DNA of 64,000 nucleotides, taken from the NCBI GenBank assembly GCA_963575745.1, contig CAUYUJ010019912.1:55001-119000 (forward strand), read 5' to 3'. The stretch is from Prorocentrum cordatum (Eukaryota > Sar > Dinophyceae > Prorocentrales > Prorocentraceae). Shown one piece after another: positions 39,700 to 51,386 of this stretch. Each line of letters starts with the position of its first letter. Positions within the stretch are counted from its first letter, which is position 1. Made by a program: the position numbers and the translations under genes. The notes beneath the pieces are model-generated. The model was not told the DNA's origin. It did not search any database and saw only the letters and a program-made list of their open reading frames with translations.

Positions 39700-40625
39700 T
39701 TCCTCACCCGCCCCCATCCACCCTTCCTGGCCCGCTCCTCCTCTTCCGCCTCCCGGTGCTGCTTCTCCTCCTCTCTCTCCCCGTGGGCTTCGAGCGGCCT
39801 TCAGAACCACCGAAGATTTTCGAGATTTCCCGAAACGTCCGAAAGCAGTCGGATCCCCCAGGACCCCCCACCCCGAGCATGCATCCCCGAACACACTCAA
39901 CAAAGCCCTCAGAGCGGTTCCCCTGAGTCTCCGGAAACCACATGAAACGTCCTCCCTCCGCCGCCTCCTTCCTCAGGCATCAAGTCCCTGTCCAGCGGCA
40001 TCGACTTGCCCTGCCCAGACGCGGCAGAATTGGAGATCCAGCGCTGGCCGATGACCAGCGACGCTGCCAAGGACCACTAGGGAAGCAGGCAGGCAGCTCT
40101 GCGTGAAGGAGGAGGGGGAGGAGGAGGGAAGGAGAACGAGGGGTTGCCGTCGAACGGCGGCTCATGCTTGACGCTGTGCCTGCGATGCTCGAAGCTCTAG
40201 GGAAGGCGTGGAGAGGCTGCGCGACAAAAAGATCTTGTCAGAATCGCCAGGTCATGATGGAGACCCATGCCAAGAACCACCCTGCTCGCCTCCAGGGTGC
40301 CCTGGGTTTCTTGGGTTTCGATGGTTTTGCGATGGAAGGCGTGACGTTCCCACACCAACACTCAATGGACGTCCTGGGGTCTCAGGGTTGGGTTTCTTGT
40401 GGAAGGTTTCCTGTGGACTGGCCTCCACTGCATGGTACTCGGGAGGAGGGCACAGGCAAGACTGCAACACGTCAAGTGGGCTGGATGAGAAGGAGGAACG
40501 GGCTTTCTGAGCTGGGGGGGGCGCCGGGGGCCATGCGTTGCTGTGAGGTGTCCGGAGGTTGCCAGAGGGCGGGGAAGGAAACGATGAGGAGGAGGTGGAG
40601 GAGGGTGGAGGAGAAATTAAGGGGA
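39700..40625. other. Spacer, no gene recognised
   Basis: No frame with recognisable motifs on either strand. Confidence 0.35.
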
Positions 40626-40629
40626 TGAT

Positions 40630-40658
40630 GCTGCTGCTGATGATGCTGATGATAATGT

Positions 40659-40694
<36 letters not shown>

Positions 40695-40810
40695 GGAGGA
40701 GGAGGAGGAGGAGGAGGAGGAGGAGGAGGAGGAGGAGGAGGAGGAGGAGGAGGAGGCGGAGGCGGAGGAGGAGGAGAGGAGGAGGAGGAGGAGGAGGAGG
40801 AGGAAGGTGG
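40630..40810. repeat. (GAT)n followed by (GAG)n
   Basis: About 60 bp of GAT/GCT triplets pass directly into ~115 bp of GAG. The same GAT-to-GAG junction occurs at 50040. Confidence 0.9.
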
Positions 40811-40944
40811 AGAAGGAGAGAAGGAGGAATGATGGATGGAGGGAGCAGAAGAAGGGCTGTGGAGGGTGAAAAGGTCTAGAGGAGCCCCCAGCGGCTGCAG
40901 GGATCCTTTACGAGCTTCCAGGGTGCAGGAATTCACGGCGGGAG

Positions 40945-41000
40945 AAGGAGGAGGAGGAGGAGGAGGAGGAGGAGGAGGAGGAGGAGGAGGAGGAGGGGAG
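40945..41000. repeat. (GAG)n tract
   Basis: Nearly pure GAG. Confidence 0.9.
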
Positions 41001-41764
41001 CGAGAGTTGGGAGCAAGGGTACCCTGTCGCTTTTCCCATGCCCTCCGTCGCTCTCTTTGTGGGCGCGGGTGCGTGGCCTGCTTGAGGTGAGGTTCGGCTC
41101 GGCCCTTGTTGTGGATAAGCCGACGATCGGTGTCCACGTTGGCCGCTGGCGCCCTTGCCTAGATAGAGCTGCTAATCACGAGGCGTGGCTTTGTTGCTGG
41201 GGCCCTTGTCGAGCACACTCCGTGTCCAGAGACGCAGAGCGCATGCCAGGTAGCGGGTTGAAAACTTGTTGCGGTGGGGGTATGAGTTCCCGTCAGATCC
41301 CCCCTTCCGCTTCCTTCGAAATGCGACATCGATGGGCCACTCCTTGGCGCAACCCCAAGCAGGCTTTGAGACATTCAGGGCAACTTTGACGCCATCAAGC
41401 AAGTATTTCCCATGACGCTCCCTTATGTTCCTCTCCCCTCGCCTCCCCAGGGTGCCTATGTTTTTTTTTCTGAGCTGATCTTCTTGGGCGTTGGGATTGC
41501 TAGCGCAGATCGGAGGGTGATCATGATCATAAAAAATATGATGCTGTGATGATTGATTTCGAAGGCGGCCCTCATAATAACAAAACGCACCCATATGAGT
41601 TTGAGGTGCGACTTGGCGCCGTCTTGGGCTCGGGGGTGTCGCTTTCATGTTCAAAAGAGTGTATCTGGCGCCAGGAAGGTGGTTAGAGCGTCAATGGTGC
41701 CTTTCTTTGCTGTTATCTCTGGCCCCTGCGAGTGGATCGCAGCAACTCGTTTCGAGTATGTGTT
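41001..41764. other. Spacer, no gene recognised
   Basis: Lower GC than its neighbours; no recognisable gene. Confidence 0.35.
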
Positions 41765-41860
41765 ACCTCGTCCTCCTCCTTCCAATTCCTCCTCCTGCTC
41801 CTCCGTCTTCTCCTCTTTCTCCTCCTCCTCCTTCTCTTCCCATTCCTCGTGTTCCGCCTC
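41765..41860. repeat. CTC-rich tract
   Basis: Interrupted CTC/TTC pyrimidine tract. Confidence 0.8.
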
Positions 41861-42436
41861 CTCGGGCTCGGACTGATGGCTCTGGGGTCTGCAGAGGCAG
41901 GTGCGTCCCCAGGCGCCCGCACACTGACATCATGTGTAAGCGATGCGTCAACCGAGCACGGCGGCCGCAATCCGGATCTCGTGGCGCGCCGCGAAGGAGC
42001 GCGCCGCGCGGCCTGCTCCCTCACAGAAGCCAGGGCGCCTCGGCGCCACACCCGCGGCAACCTCTCGAGGGCGCTTGCGCGCGGCAGTGTTCATCCGTGT
42101 CCCCGCAGCCCCCCACCCGGAGTCGGGAGAAGGAGAAGTGACCACCACCACCACCAGGGGGGCCAGCTCCAGCGAGGAGGTTCCTGGTGCCTCCCCGAGA
42201 TTGGGGATAGGGGATGTTCCGAGCGAGAGGGGAGGACCACACCACCATGGGGGAAACCCGGCATTCGGTCTCTTTACAACCCGAACGACACTTTGCGACC
42301 GAGAAAGGTCACTTTACCACCAGCAAAGGATCGAATTTTATGGTTTCCTTTGAGAAAGACCATTGTGCAACCAGAGCAGCCCGCTTTACAACCAGAGCGG
42401 CCCACTTCCCAGACGGGGCTGGTTTAACCAGAACGG

Positions 42437-42615
42437 TTACAACAAGCCTTCAGAAACGCGTGAGCGTTCTGCAAAGGCTTCTGAGGCTTCAGAGCGCCTG
42501 AGCGCTCTGCAGAGGTTTCTGAGCGCCTGAGCGCTCTGCAGAGGCTTCTGAGCGCCTGAGCGCCTGACCGCTCCGCAGAGTTTTCTGAGGCTTCTGCGCG
42601 CCTGGGCGTTTTGCA
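42437..42615. repeat. ~29-bp minisatellite (GAGCGCCTGAGCGCTCTGCA)
   Basis: Five to six units of GAGCGCCTGAGCGCTCTGCA plus GAGGCTTCT with small deletions. Each unit contains the palindrome GAGCGCTC. Confidence 0.85.
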
Positions 42616-42644
42616 CAGGCTTCTGGGTTTTTGTTTCAGCGCAG

Positions 42645-42776
42645 TGCCTATGCATGCATGCACGCACGCATGTATGCATGCATTCATTTAGTCATGCGTG
42701 CATGCATGCATACAAGCATAGCATACACACGCACATGCATGCACCGATTTTATATATATATATATATATATACACA

Positions 42777-42822
<46 letters not shown>

Positions 42823-42832
42823 TGTACATATA
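42645..42832. repeat. GCAT tract followed by (TA)n
   Basis: ATGCATGCATGCACGCACGC words (to about 42745) are followed by ~80 bp of TATA with a short ACACATATATG interruption. Confidence 0.9.
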
Positions 42833-42934
42833 ACGGCGCACTGGGTCCGGGGGCCCGGGGCCGGGACCTCGACCGCAAATGTGGGCTCCGGGGGGCCCGG
42901 AGGCTCGTCGGGGCTTGCCGGAGGCCTCCCCGGT

Positions 42935-43470
42935 CAGACAAGACGGCCCCAGGAGCGCCCAAGACGGCCCAAGAAACTTCCAAGAGGCCTCCAAGAGGGC
43001 TCCGAGATGCTGAAGATGGCCTCCAAACGTCCAAGGACGCCCCCAAGAGGCCCCAAGAAGCCTCCAACATGCGTCCCAAGAGGGCCCCTAGACGCAAAAA
43101 TTGGCCCATTCCCTTCGTAAAACGTACATTTTTCACAAAGTTGTCTTTTGGGCTTTCCGACGTTACAGGACGGCCCAAGAGGCGCCCAAGACCGCCCCAA
43201 GACGGCCCAAGAAGCTTCCAAGAGGGCCCCAGGACAGCCCAAGAGGGCCCCAAGACGGCCCAAGAGGCGCCCAAGATGGCCCAAGAGGGCCCCAAGACGG
43301 GCCCAAGAGGGGGCCCAGAGGGGGACCACGAACCGCAAGCTCGAGCCTTCCGCCCCAAGAGGCCGCCAGGAGGCCCCCAGGAGGCCCCTCAAGAGGCCCC
43401 AGGAGACCCCAGACGTCCAAGGACGCCCCCACGACGCTTCGCGTCACCAAGTTCTTCTCACAACGATTCC
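42935..43470 (-). repeat. CTTGGG satellite, inverted orientation
   Basis: CCCAAGACGGCCCAAGAAGC words are the reverse complement of the main satellite. A TTGTCTTTTGGGCTTTCCGA module corresponds to the inverted spacer module. Confidence 0.85.
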
Positions 43471-43519
43471 TGGGTCTGTGACTCGACAGAACCTAAGCGC
43501 GCGCGAAGCGCGCGCGTGG

Positions 43520-43925
43520 TTCTAGTATAGATATATACATGCATATGTACGTACAACGTGCATGCATACCTGCATGCATACATGAACACATACATACGTA
43601 CAGCCATACATACACGCATACACACTTGCTCACAGACATACGTCCACGCATGCATGCTCGCATACATGCATGCGTACATACATACACGCTTACATACGCA
43701 CACACATGCCTATGCACACACCTATATGTGTACATACGTATTGCTATGCACACAACGATACCTACACGTACACAGTTACATAAACATGTTTACACACATG
43801 CATGCATACATACATACATGCATGCATACGTACACACATGCATGCATGCACAACCATACGTACGCACGTACATGCATGCACACACACATACGTACATGCA
43901 TACAGGCACACAATCGAATGTTCTA
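43520..43925. repeat. Alternating purine-pyrimidine tract (CATACATGCA words)
   Basis: About 400 bp of CATGCATACA, CGTACATACA and ACACATGCAT words, almost strictly alternating purine and pyrimidine. Such DNA can adopt the Z form and cruciforms at ATGCAT palindromes. Confidence 0.9.
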
Positions 43926-44160
43926 CAATCCAAAACAAAGCACGACACTATATTGTAATACATTAAAACCCACTACACAACAATCCATTGCACTACAAAC
44001 TTAATCGTTTAAACTACCATGTATAACATCACGCTACACTGAATACGACACAAACCAATCCAATCCTACAATACAATACAATGCAATACACTCCAACACA
44101 ATACAATGCAAACCAACATAGGCACAGACAGTCAGAACAAACATACGGAACACACATATA
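43926..44160. repeat. ACAAT/ACACA-rich degenerate repeat
   Basis: Low-GC, nearly G-free on the plus strand: CTACAATCC, ACAATACAATACAATGC and AACACAATACAATGC words. Confidence 0.8.
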
Positions 44161-44309
44161 AGGACACCCCCGCGCTTTGTTCATAGGCACGAAGCCCTAA
44201 CCAAACCAACAAAGAGATGGCAAAGTCAACTCGCCTAGTAAGGACACGCGCCTTCATCTAGGATGCTTTTTGTAGCCTTGCCTCTGCGGCCTGTCCTTCG
44301 CCGTTTTCA

Positions 44310-44415
44310 CGGAGGAGGAGGAGGAGGAGGAGGAGGAGGAGGAGGAGGGGGAGGAGGAGGAGGAGGAGGTGGAGGAGGAGGAGGAGGAGGAGGAGGAGGA
44401 GGGGGAGGAGGATAC
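44310..44415. repeat. (GAG)n tract
   Basis: GAG with occasional GGG and GTG. Confidence 0.9.
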
Positions 44416-44585
44416 ATAGCACTAAGAGGCAGGAGAGCAGCGCGCGGAGCTGGTGGGGAGGCGGTGGGGTCGGCAGGCCCTCGTGGAGGACTGGTGCCGC
44501 AAGATCGAGCACTACCTCGAGGAGCGCCCGACGGCGCCGGCCTGCCCGGCGTCGACCGCGGCCTAGGTGCGTGCTGCACCGCACT

Positions 44586-44870
44586 GAGGAGGGGGAGGAG
44601 GAGGAGGAGGAGGAGGAGGAGGAGGAGGAGGAGGAGGAGGAGGAGGAGGAGGAGGAGGAAGGAAGAGGAGGAAGAAAGGAGGAGGAGGAGGAGGAGGAGG
44701 AGGAGGAGGAGGAGAGGAGGAGGAGGAGAAGGAGGAGAAGGAGGAGGAGAGAGAGGAGGAGGGGGAGGAGAAGGAGGAGGAGGCGACCGCGGCCCTGGAC
44801 CCCTTGCACCGAAAAGAGGTGGGGGAGGAGGAGGAGGAGGAGGTGGAGGAGGAGGAGGAGGAGGAGGTTC
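44586..44870. repeat. (GAG)n tract
   Basis: GAG with GAA and GGG interruptions, ~285 bp. Confidence 0.9.
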
Positions 44871-45645
44871 GGGACGATCAAGATGGGTACGGCAAGAATG
44901 GGCACATAGGCTGACAGCAGTTCTTGTTTTTTTTCACAGGACGATCTGTCGGCGTCCCGGCGAAAGTAGTCCGTTTGAGACGGACGGCCGGTTGCCCAAC
45001 AGCAGCCATTGTCGGTTTCGGACACCATTTGCTGGGCATCGTGCCCATGTTTTCCGTACCCATGTCGGGCTTCTAAAAAGGTGAGGCAGCGGTCGAAGAA
45101 AACACAAATGCATTCACATACATTTTCGGAGGGCCGCGCGGACGTCCGAAAGTTTTTGTGTATGCAGTGTTCTCTTCTCTTGAGTTGGGGAGGCAGGGCG
45201 GGGGTCTGATGAGGAAAGGGTGCCGATACCGGTGCCCTTCGTCGCCACGGCTGAGTTCGTCCCGAAGTCCTTGTAATAACGTGCCCCTGGAGGGGTCCAG
45301 GGAGTGGCGGCGCGGGTAGTCGTTTGAGGGAGAGAAGGCGGGAGGAAGCAGGAGGCAGTACCATTGATCGGAGGTGGATCGACCTCCTACCCTGACGCGT
45401 CGATTAGCGAATTGGCCGTTTTCGCGACGCGAGAGGGCGTCGCGGCCGTCGTTTTTGCGGGTCCAGGTCCGTCGGTTTCGGTTCCAGGCCGTGTTCACTG
45501 AGGGGATGTTTACTAAAGGGAGGTTTGTCCACCGCCGAATTGACGTCACAAAGATAGAGCATTACCTCGATGAGTACGGCGCACCCACGGCCCAGCGACG
45601 ACCGCAATCGTGACCAGCTGAGGAGCAGGACGGCATGGAGGAGCC
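44871..45645. other. Spacer, no gene recognised
   Basis: Short frames only. Nothing with a recognisable motif. Confidence 0.35.
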
Positions 45646-46335
45646 CGCTGAGACGGAGGGAGGGAGGAGGAGAAGGGCGAGGTACGAGGTGGGATGAGGG
45701 GTGGTGGTGGGGAGGGGTGGGTGTATGGACGCAGGCAGGGACGATGGATGGAGGGACTGATGGAGGATGGACGGGCAAGGAGGATGAGCAAGGAGGGGCG
45801 GCGAGGTAGGAGGAGGTGGATGAGGACGAAGAAGCGGAAGAGGATGAGGTCGAGGAGGGTGGAGTTGCGGCAGTAGCTGGGGGAGGCACGAGGGTGGGGG
45901 AGAATGAGGGGCAGGTGCAGGAAAACGAGGGGGTGAGCAGGTGACGACCAACGACGAGCCAGCTGAGAATGGGGAGGAGACGCACGAAGTGTGCGGGGGA
46001 AGGGGCAGTCACGCCAGACGTGCTTCCAATACGCAGGATGGGGGTGCGGGCGAGAAGGATGAAGCAGGAGGAGGATGGAGATCCGTATGGCGAATCGGAG
46101 TGGAAGAGGGAGGGTTGAGGGAGGGAGGAGGAAAGGAAGGGGAGAGAAAGGAAAAAAGAGGATACGGATGGAGGAGGAGAGGGTCGCGGAGGAGGACGAA
46201 ACTGACGAGGACGAGGGGGAGGGGAGGATGGGAGAGGACGAGGGACCAGGAGGCAGATCGCGAGGGAGAAGGCGAGGGAGGAGGAAGCGGTAGGAGTCAG
46301 TGCGCTTTTGAGGAGGAGCAGGGGGCGGCGAAGGC
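45646..46335. repeat. Degenerate purine-rich (GAG/GGA) region
   Basis: ~690 bp rich in AGGAGG, GGATG and GAGGAC words, less regular than the pure tracts. The Glu/Arg/Gly-rich frames are by-products. Confidence 0.75.
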
Positions 46336-46539
46336 GGACGGGGGGGGAGAAGATCGCCAGTCTTCACGTGATCGCCGCTTCCCCCCCAGGAGACGCTCGA
46401 GGGCCAGAAGGAGGAGTCCGGCGACCCGGGCCCGCGCACGGAGCTCGACTTCTGGAGGAGCCCGCCCGGCGTGCGCTCGGCCGTCCGCGCGGGCGCGCCG
46501 GGCCGGCCTGCCCCTGGTTCTTGGCGGCGTGAGCTGCTC

Positions 46540-46740
46540 TCGTTCCCTCCCCCATCCCGCCACTTCTTCCCCTCCCGCCAGTTCTTCCTCTCCCACTCCT
46601 CGCGTTCGTGCCCTGCCGCTGCGCCCTCCTTCTCCTCCCTTTCCCCCTCTGTTTCCTCCTCCTCCTCCTTCTCCTCCTCGTTCCTCTGGACCTTCTCCCT
46701 CACCTCTTCTCTTGCCTCCTCCTTCTCCTCGTTTCAGCCT
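46540..46740. repeat. CTC-rich pyrimidine region
   Basis: Interrupted CTC/TTC/TCC tract. Confidence 0.8.
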
Positions 46741-46789
46741 CATGTTCCTCCTCCCTGTCCTCGGGATCGTGGCCTGGGGGGACGTGAAC

Positions 46790-47178
46790 ATGGTGTAAGT
46801 TACGAGGGATCATCTCGGGGGCGAGAATACAACGTCATTTGCAAATGTTTATGGCTTCGGGAACGCAAGTATCGCGTAATGTGTGATAGACTATGGCTTC
46901 GGGCATGCGAGTTTGGCTAACTTTGCCAGGTTTTATCGCCTCGGGCAAGCGAGCATCGCGTAATTTACGAGGGCTTATTGCCTCGTGGACGCGAATATGG
47001 TATACTTCTTCAGGGTTTACGGCCTCGGCGACGCAAATATGGCGCAATATACTCAGGATGATGGCTTTGGGGGCGCACTATCGTTTAATTTCCGATGGCT
47101 TATATCCCTGGGCACGCGAATATCGTGAAATTCACCGAGGTTTAGTGCCTCGGGAGCGCGAATATCATATATTATCAC
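46790..47178. repeat. ~52-bp minisatellite (GCCTCGGG...GCGAATATCG)
   Basis: About seven degenerate units of GCCTCGGGNACGCGAATATC followed by GTAATTTNCGANGGTTTAT recur roughly every 48-55 bp. Divergence between units is high, so the array is old. Confidence 0.8.
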
Positions 47179-47479
47179 GTGTCTCACGACCTCCCGAAAA
47201 AATTCTATGACCCCCCCCGAGGGCGTGGTAAAAGCTGCTTTGAGCTTCAGCCCCCTCGCGCGGCCTTAAACATTTATGGTAGGAAGCAGGAAGCAGGATT
47301 ATTACATTGGAAACTGGAAACTGGAGCTGGCGCAGGGAGCAGCAAGCAGTCTGCTGGCCCCAGGAGGGGGCCGGCAGATTTCGGAAGTCCTTGTGCATGT
47401 TTGTCGTTCCATCGATCGTTGCGCATTCTTTTAGCCACCTTCGAGCTGTCCCCGCTCGTCCCACCCTCGCCATCTTTCT

Positions 47480-47665
47480 TACTCCCATTCTCCTACTCCT
47501 CCTCCTCCTCCTTCTTCCTCCTCTCTCTATTACTCTTATCTCCTCGCCGTCCTTCCTCCATCTCTTCCTCCTTCCATCCCTTCTTGCTCTCCTCCTCGTT
47601 CCCCCCCCTCTCTCTCTCCGCCGAATTTCTCCCGCCTCTTCTCCTTCCCCTGTCTCCTCCTCCCA
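47480..47665. repeat. CTC-rich pyrimidine region
   Basis: Interrupted CTC/TTC tract. Confidence 0.8.
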
Positions 47666-47801
47666 ACTTCCCCCCGCAGTACCGTCGGACCGATGTATAT
47701 AAGATCGAGGTCGTTTCGGGGAGGGCATCCTGATGTTCTTCGTGTTTGCTGGATGCTGCTGTGCAGCCTGGGGGAGGGTACCCGGTTACCCTCGAGTGTT
47801 C

Positions 47802-48018
47802 TTCAGTTTGGCTTTTGGAGGGCCTCATTCAGGAGGGAAAGAAACACACAGACACAATTAATCGTCGATTCCCCAGAAAATATGGGAAAATATGGGAAGT
47901 GGGGGGGAAGACAAAAACCCAGAAAATATGTGAAAATATGGGGCACATTTTTATTTGTGTGTATTTATTTGTGTGTCCTGGGGCCCCTTCATTCAGTTTG
48001 GCTTTTGGAGGGCCTCAT
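47802..48018. repeat. 163-bp AT-rich segment between 27-bp direct repeats
   Basis: TTCAGTTTGGCTTTTGGAGG plus GCCTCAT occurs exactly at 47802-47828 and 47992-48018. The intervening segment is much more AT-rich than its surroundings (AAAATATGGGAAAATATGGG, TTATTTGTGTGTATTTATTT). Its ends are only loosely inverted (ACACACAGACACA / TTTGTGTGT). Confidence 0.8.
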
Positions 48019-48249
48019 GTTCTAGAAAGATGTCATTCTGTTCTAGGTCGGGCCGTGCCATTTTCCCCATGCGGGGCTTGCGTCGGGGGGCCCGACGGTC
48101 GCCTTCCTCCCAGCCCAGGCCTCGAGGCATGTTCTTTTTGCTGGCTGTTGTTGTTCGGCCTCTTGGGCGTCGCGGGGAGGGCCTCTTTTCGGGAGCTTGC
48201 GAATGCAGGCCACTGATTGGGAGCTCGAGATGGTCCCAATCTTTCCCGA

Positions 48250-48490
48250 TCCGATGTGATCCTCCTCCTCCTCCTCCTCCTCCTCCTCCCCGGACCCCTC
48301 GAAGTTTATATTGCGTCTCACATCTATCACCATCTCCGCCTCCCTCCCGAGGTCTCTTCCCGCTTACAGGTGCAGCAGGACATTGCACGTGCCGCTCCAC
48401 GCGACCCCAGGCTGTCCAAGCCAGATGAGTAGGCGGGGACGTCGTCGTCGTCGTCGTCTTCGTCCTCGTCGTCGTCGTCGTACGCTTGCT
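48250..48490. repeat. (CTC)n and (GTC)n tracts
   Basis: A 36-bp CTC run starts at 48259 and a GTCGTCGTC/TTCGTCCTC run lies at 48438-48482. Confidence 0.85.
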
Positions 48491-48840
48491 CCCTCGACCC
48501 CTCCTGGCAGGACCCGGCTGCAGAAGATAACCTCCATCACCGAACAGCTCCGAACCAAGGAGAGGAAGACGGTGGTCCACGTGCTGCAGGCGCACGGCGG
48601 GGGGGGGGGGGGGCGAGCTCCCCGGGGGCAGCGTTCTGGGGGAACGTCCCATGTCGACTACCCGTACGCGTGACCCCTCGCGAGAGTGGCTTTTGGTGCG
48701 GGCTCCCTGGAGTCCCTCCGATCGCCGAGCGCGATGGTCGCCGAGCGCGACGCGATAGCAGCTGAGTGCGCGCTGGGGTTTCGCCACCTCGCGCTCCCGT
48801 GGCCCGCGCGGCGCCGAAGGTCGTTCTTTGCCCAGGTGCA

Positions 48841-48974
48841 AGTCGGGCGTGTCCCTCTACAGGAGGAACGTATTGGAGTATAGTCAAAGCATGGTATTGG
48901 GGCAATTTTTCTGTTTCAATTGTCTGTTCTAATTTTTTGTCCAAGGTCCGCTTCTAGGAGGACATGCCCGACCG
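48841..48974. mobile_element. 134-bp TIR element, family T copy 4
   Basis: The left end AGTCGGGCGTGTCCCTCTAC and right end TAGGAGGACATGCCCGACCG are imperfect inverted repeats. The interior is AT-rich (GGCAATTTTTCTGTTTCAAT). Shortest copy of the family. Confidence 0.65.
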
Positions 48975-49740
48975 AAGCCTCGGGTCGCACGGTCGTGCCG
49001 CCAGTAGGCTCAGAACGGGGGAATTGTCCAGTTCAGCGTGAGAGATTTGCGGACGTGCTCGTCGCTTCCCGTCGGTTCTCCAGCCTCGGGGTGCCTTCCG
49101 GCAGCTGCGCCTCGCCGAGGGCGTTTTGGGGGGTGCTCGGACCGTCCCGAGAGGCCGCCGGAGGCCCGAGTCCTGGCCCGGAAACCACCCGGGGAGCCGC
49201 GGTAGGCTCACGGGGGCACGCCTCGACCCCCCACCGCCCACCCATCGCCGGCAGAAGCCCGATGGCCAACCGCGCCCAGGGACGTGCGGACTCGCCGTCG
49301 GGAGCCGTTCGCCGATGCGTCGGCTAGCTGCATCGGCGCTTCACTCACGGCCGACGTCTCCCCCCCTTGAGCCGGCCCCGCCCCTTCTCTCGTTGCCCCG
49401 CAGCTCCCCCCTCCCGCGCCCTCCCTCGGGTGGGCGCTCCACGACCTCGGTCCGAGGAGGCCGAGGAGAGAGCGAGGATCGATGCTCCCAGGTCGAGGGC
49501 CCACGTCTGGGAGCGGGGGCTGGGCGCGGATCGGGCATCGGGCCAGGATGGTGCCGGGACCGGTGCAGCCAGGCTGCCTCGTGCAGCTTACGCCCGGCGG
49601 GAGAGCCCTCGCCGTGTCAGGTCCCGGGGGCCTCACGGTCTGGTCTCGCTCGGGATACATCACGCGCGACGATCGTTTTTGGTATTGTGGCCATGTTGAT
49701 GCGACGTTGCGATATTTCAACGTCGACTGACGGGGATGGG
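48975..49740. other. Spacer, no gene recognised
   Basis: GC-rich with long open frames on both strands, none with a recognisable motif. Confidence 0.35.
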
Positions 49741-49744
49741 GCGG

Positions 49745-49840
49745 GGGGGGGGGCAGGAGGAGGAGGAGGAGGACGAAGAAAAGGAGGAGGAAGATGAGAG
49801 GGAGGAGGACGACGAGGAGGAGACGGATTAGGGATGGGAG
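49745..49840. repeat. GAG-rich tract
   Basis: Interrupted GAG/GAC purine-rich tract. Confidence 0.85.
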
Positions 49841-49842
49841 GG

Positions 49843-50135
<293 letters not shown>

Positions 50136-50335
50136 GCGGCAGGAGGAGGGTGAGGAGGCGGCGGCAGGTGGAGGAGTGGCTGAGAGGCGGCCTGCGCTCT
50201 GGCTCCTCGTCCTGCGGCCGCCGCCCTCCCGTCCGCGCCTCCCGACGGCCCTGGGGCTCCGCGCATTGCGGGGCTGTGGGGCTCCGCGCACTGCGGGGGG
50301 GGAAGACGTGCACTGTCTGCTGTGCCCTGCAGGGG

Positions 50336-50475
50336 GCCCCAAGAGGGGCACGACAGGCGCGCGCTTTTCTCTCCCCTCCCCCCCCCTCCCCCCCCGACCG
50401 CACCCCCTAGAGGGGCGCGACAGGTGCGCGCTTTTCTCTCCCCGCCCCCCCCGACCCCCCCCAACCGCACCCCCT
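50336..50475. repeat. Tandem ~68-bp pair (GACAGG...GCGCGCTTTTCTC)
   Basis: AGAGGGGCACGACAGGCGCG and AGAGGGGCGCGACAGGTGCG each lead into CGCGCTTTTCTCTCCCC, a poly(C) run and GACCGCACCCCCT-like sequence. Confidence 0.8.
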
Positions 50476-50667
50476 CCCGCCTCCACGCACCGACGCCCGC
50501 CCGACCCGCGGGTCCTGAGGGAAGCGGGCCTTGAGCCCCAGGGCCTGCCCCCAGGCCAGGCGGTTTGCCCTGGGCATTGACGTGGAACGATCCTCGGGGC
50601 CCGCGTGGAGGGCCCCGAGAGGTCGAGAACAGCAGCAACAAGATCAGGTGACTAACAGAAGGCTGTA

Positions 50668-50810
50668 TAAACGTAATTGCTCGGAGCTGAGAGCGGATTT
50701 CTTGGATCTGCGCTGCGCGGAGCGCGCTGGGGGCGGCGCCCGAGGCGCCGCCAGAGGGGGTCCAGCGCCGATCCAAGAAATCCGCGCGGAACTGCGAAAG
50801 TCTGTGTTTA
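50668..50810. mobile_element. 143-bp foldback element
   Basis: GCGGATTTCTTGGATCTGCG (50693) faces its inverse CGCCGATCCAAGAAATCCGC (50766-50785). Pairing continues outward imperfectly to TAAAC/GTTTA. The centre is a GC hairpin (GGGGGCGGCGCC / GGCGCCGCC). MITE-like, non-coding. Confidence 0.75.
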
Positions 50811-51204
50811 TGCCGTTGTCGATCCTCATTTGCCACCTGGAACGTGTCTCCACCCCTACGATTGGCATCGCCTGATGTGGGTGCCGATCTCCAGGATCCC
50901 CACAGTTTCTGAGGGCGCCTCCCTGACATTGGCATCGCAGTTGTGCTTGTCAATCCCAGGGATAGGGGCAAAGAGCACGTGGCTGGTTCTCTAGAAGGAT
51001 CCGCTTCCCTCGGGACCCGCGCCCCTCCCGGCGAGCTGGACGAGCGCGCGCCGTCGCCACATCCGCGCACCACTGCAGGGGCCACGGCCGGCGCTGTCCA
51101 GGCCGGGCGTCTTCTGCGCCCTCCACACCCGCCTCGCGGCTCGCGCTCGGTGCTCTGCTCCAGCGCGCGGCGGGGGCGCGGCCGCGGGCGAGGAAGGGAG
51201 GGTC

Positions 51205-51375
51205 GGAGAAGGTGGAACTCAGGGAGGAGGAGGGCGGAGGTCGAGGACTTGGAGGAGGTGGCAGGGAGGGAGGAGGGGAGGGAGGGAGGGAATGAGGGGA
51301 GAGAGGGAATGAAGGGAGAGAGGGAGGGAGGGAGGGAGGGAGGGCGAAGGAGGAGGAGGAGGAGGAGGACGAGAA
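51205..51375. repeat. GGGA/GAGG purine-rich tract
   Basis: GGGAGGGAGGGAATGAGGGG words pass into GAG. G-quadruplex-prone. Confidence 0.85.
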
Positions 51376-51386
51376 GACTGACGCAA

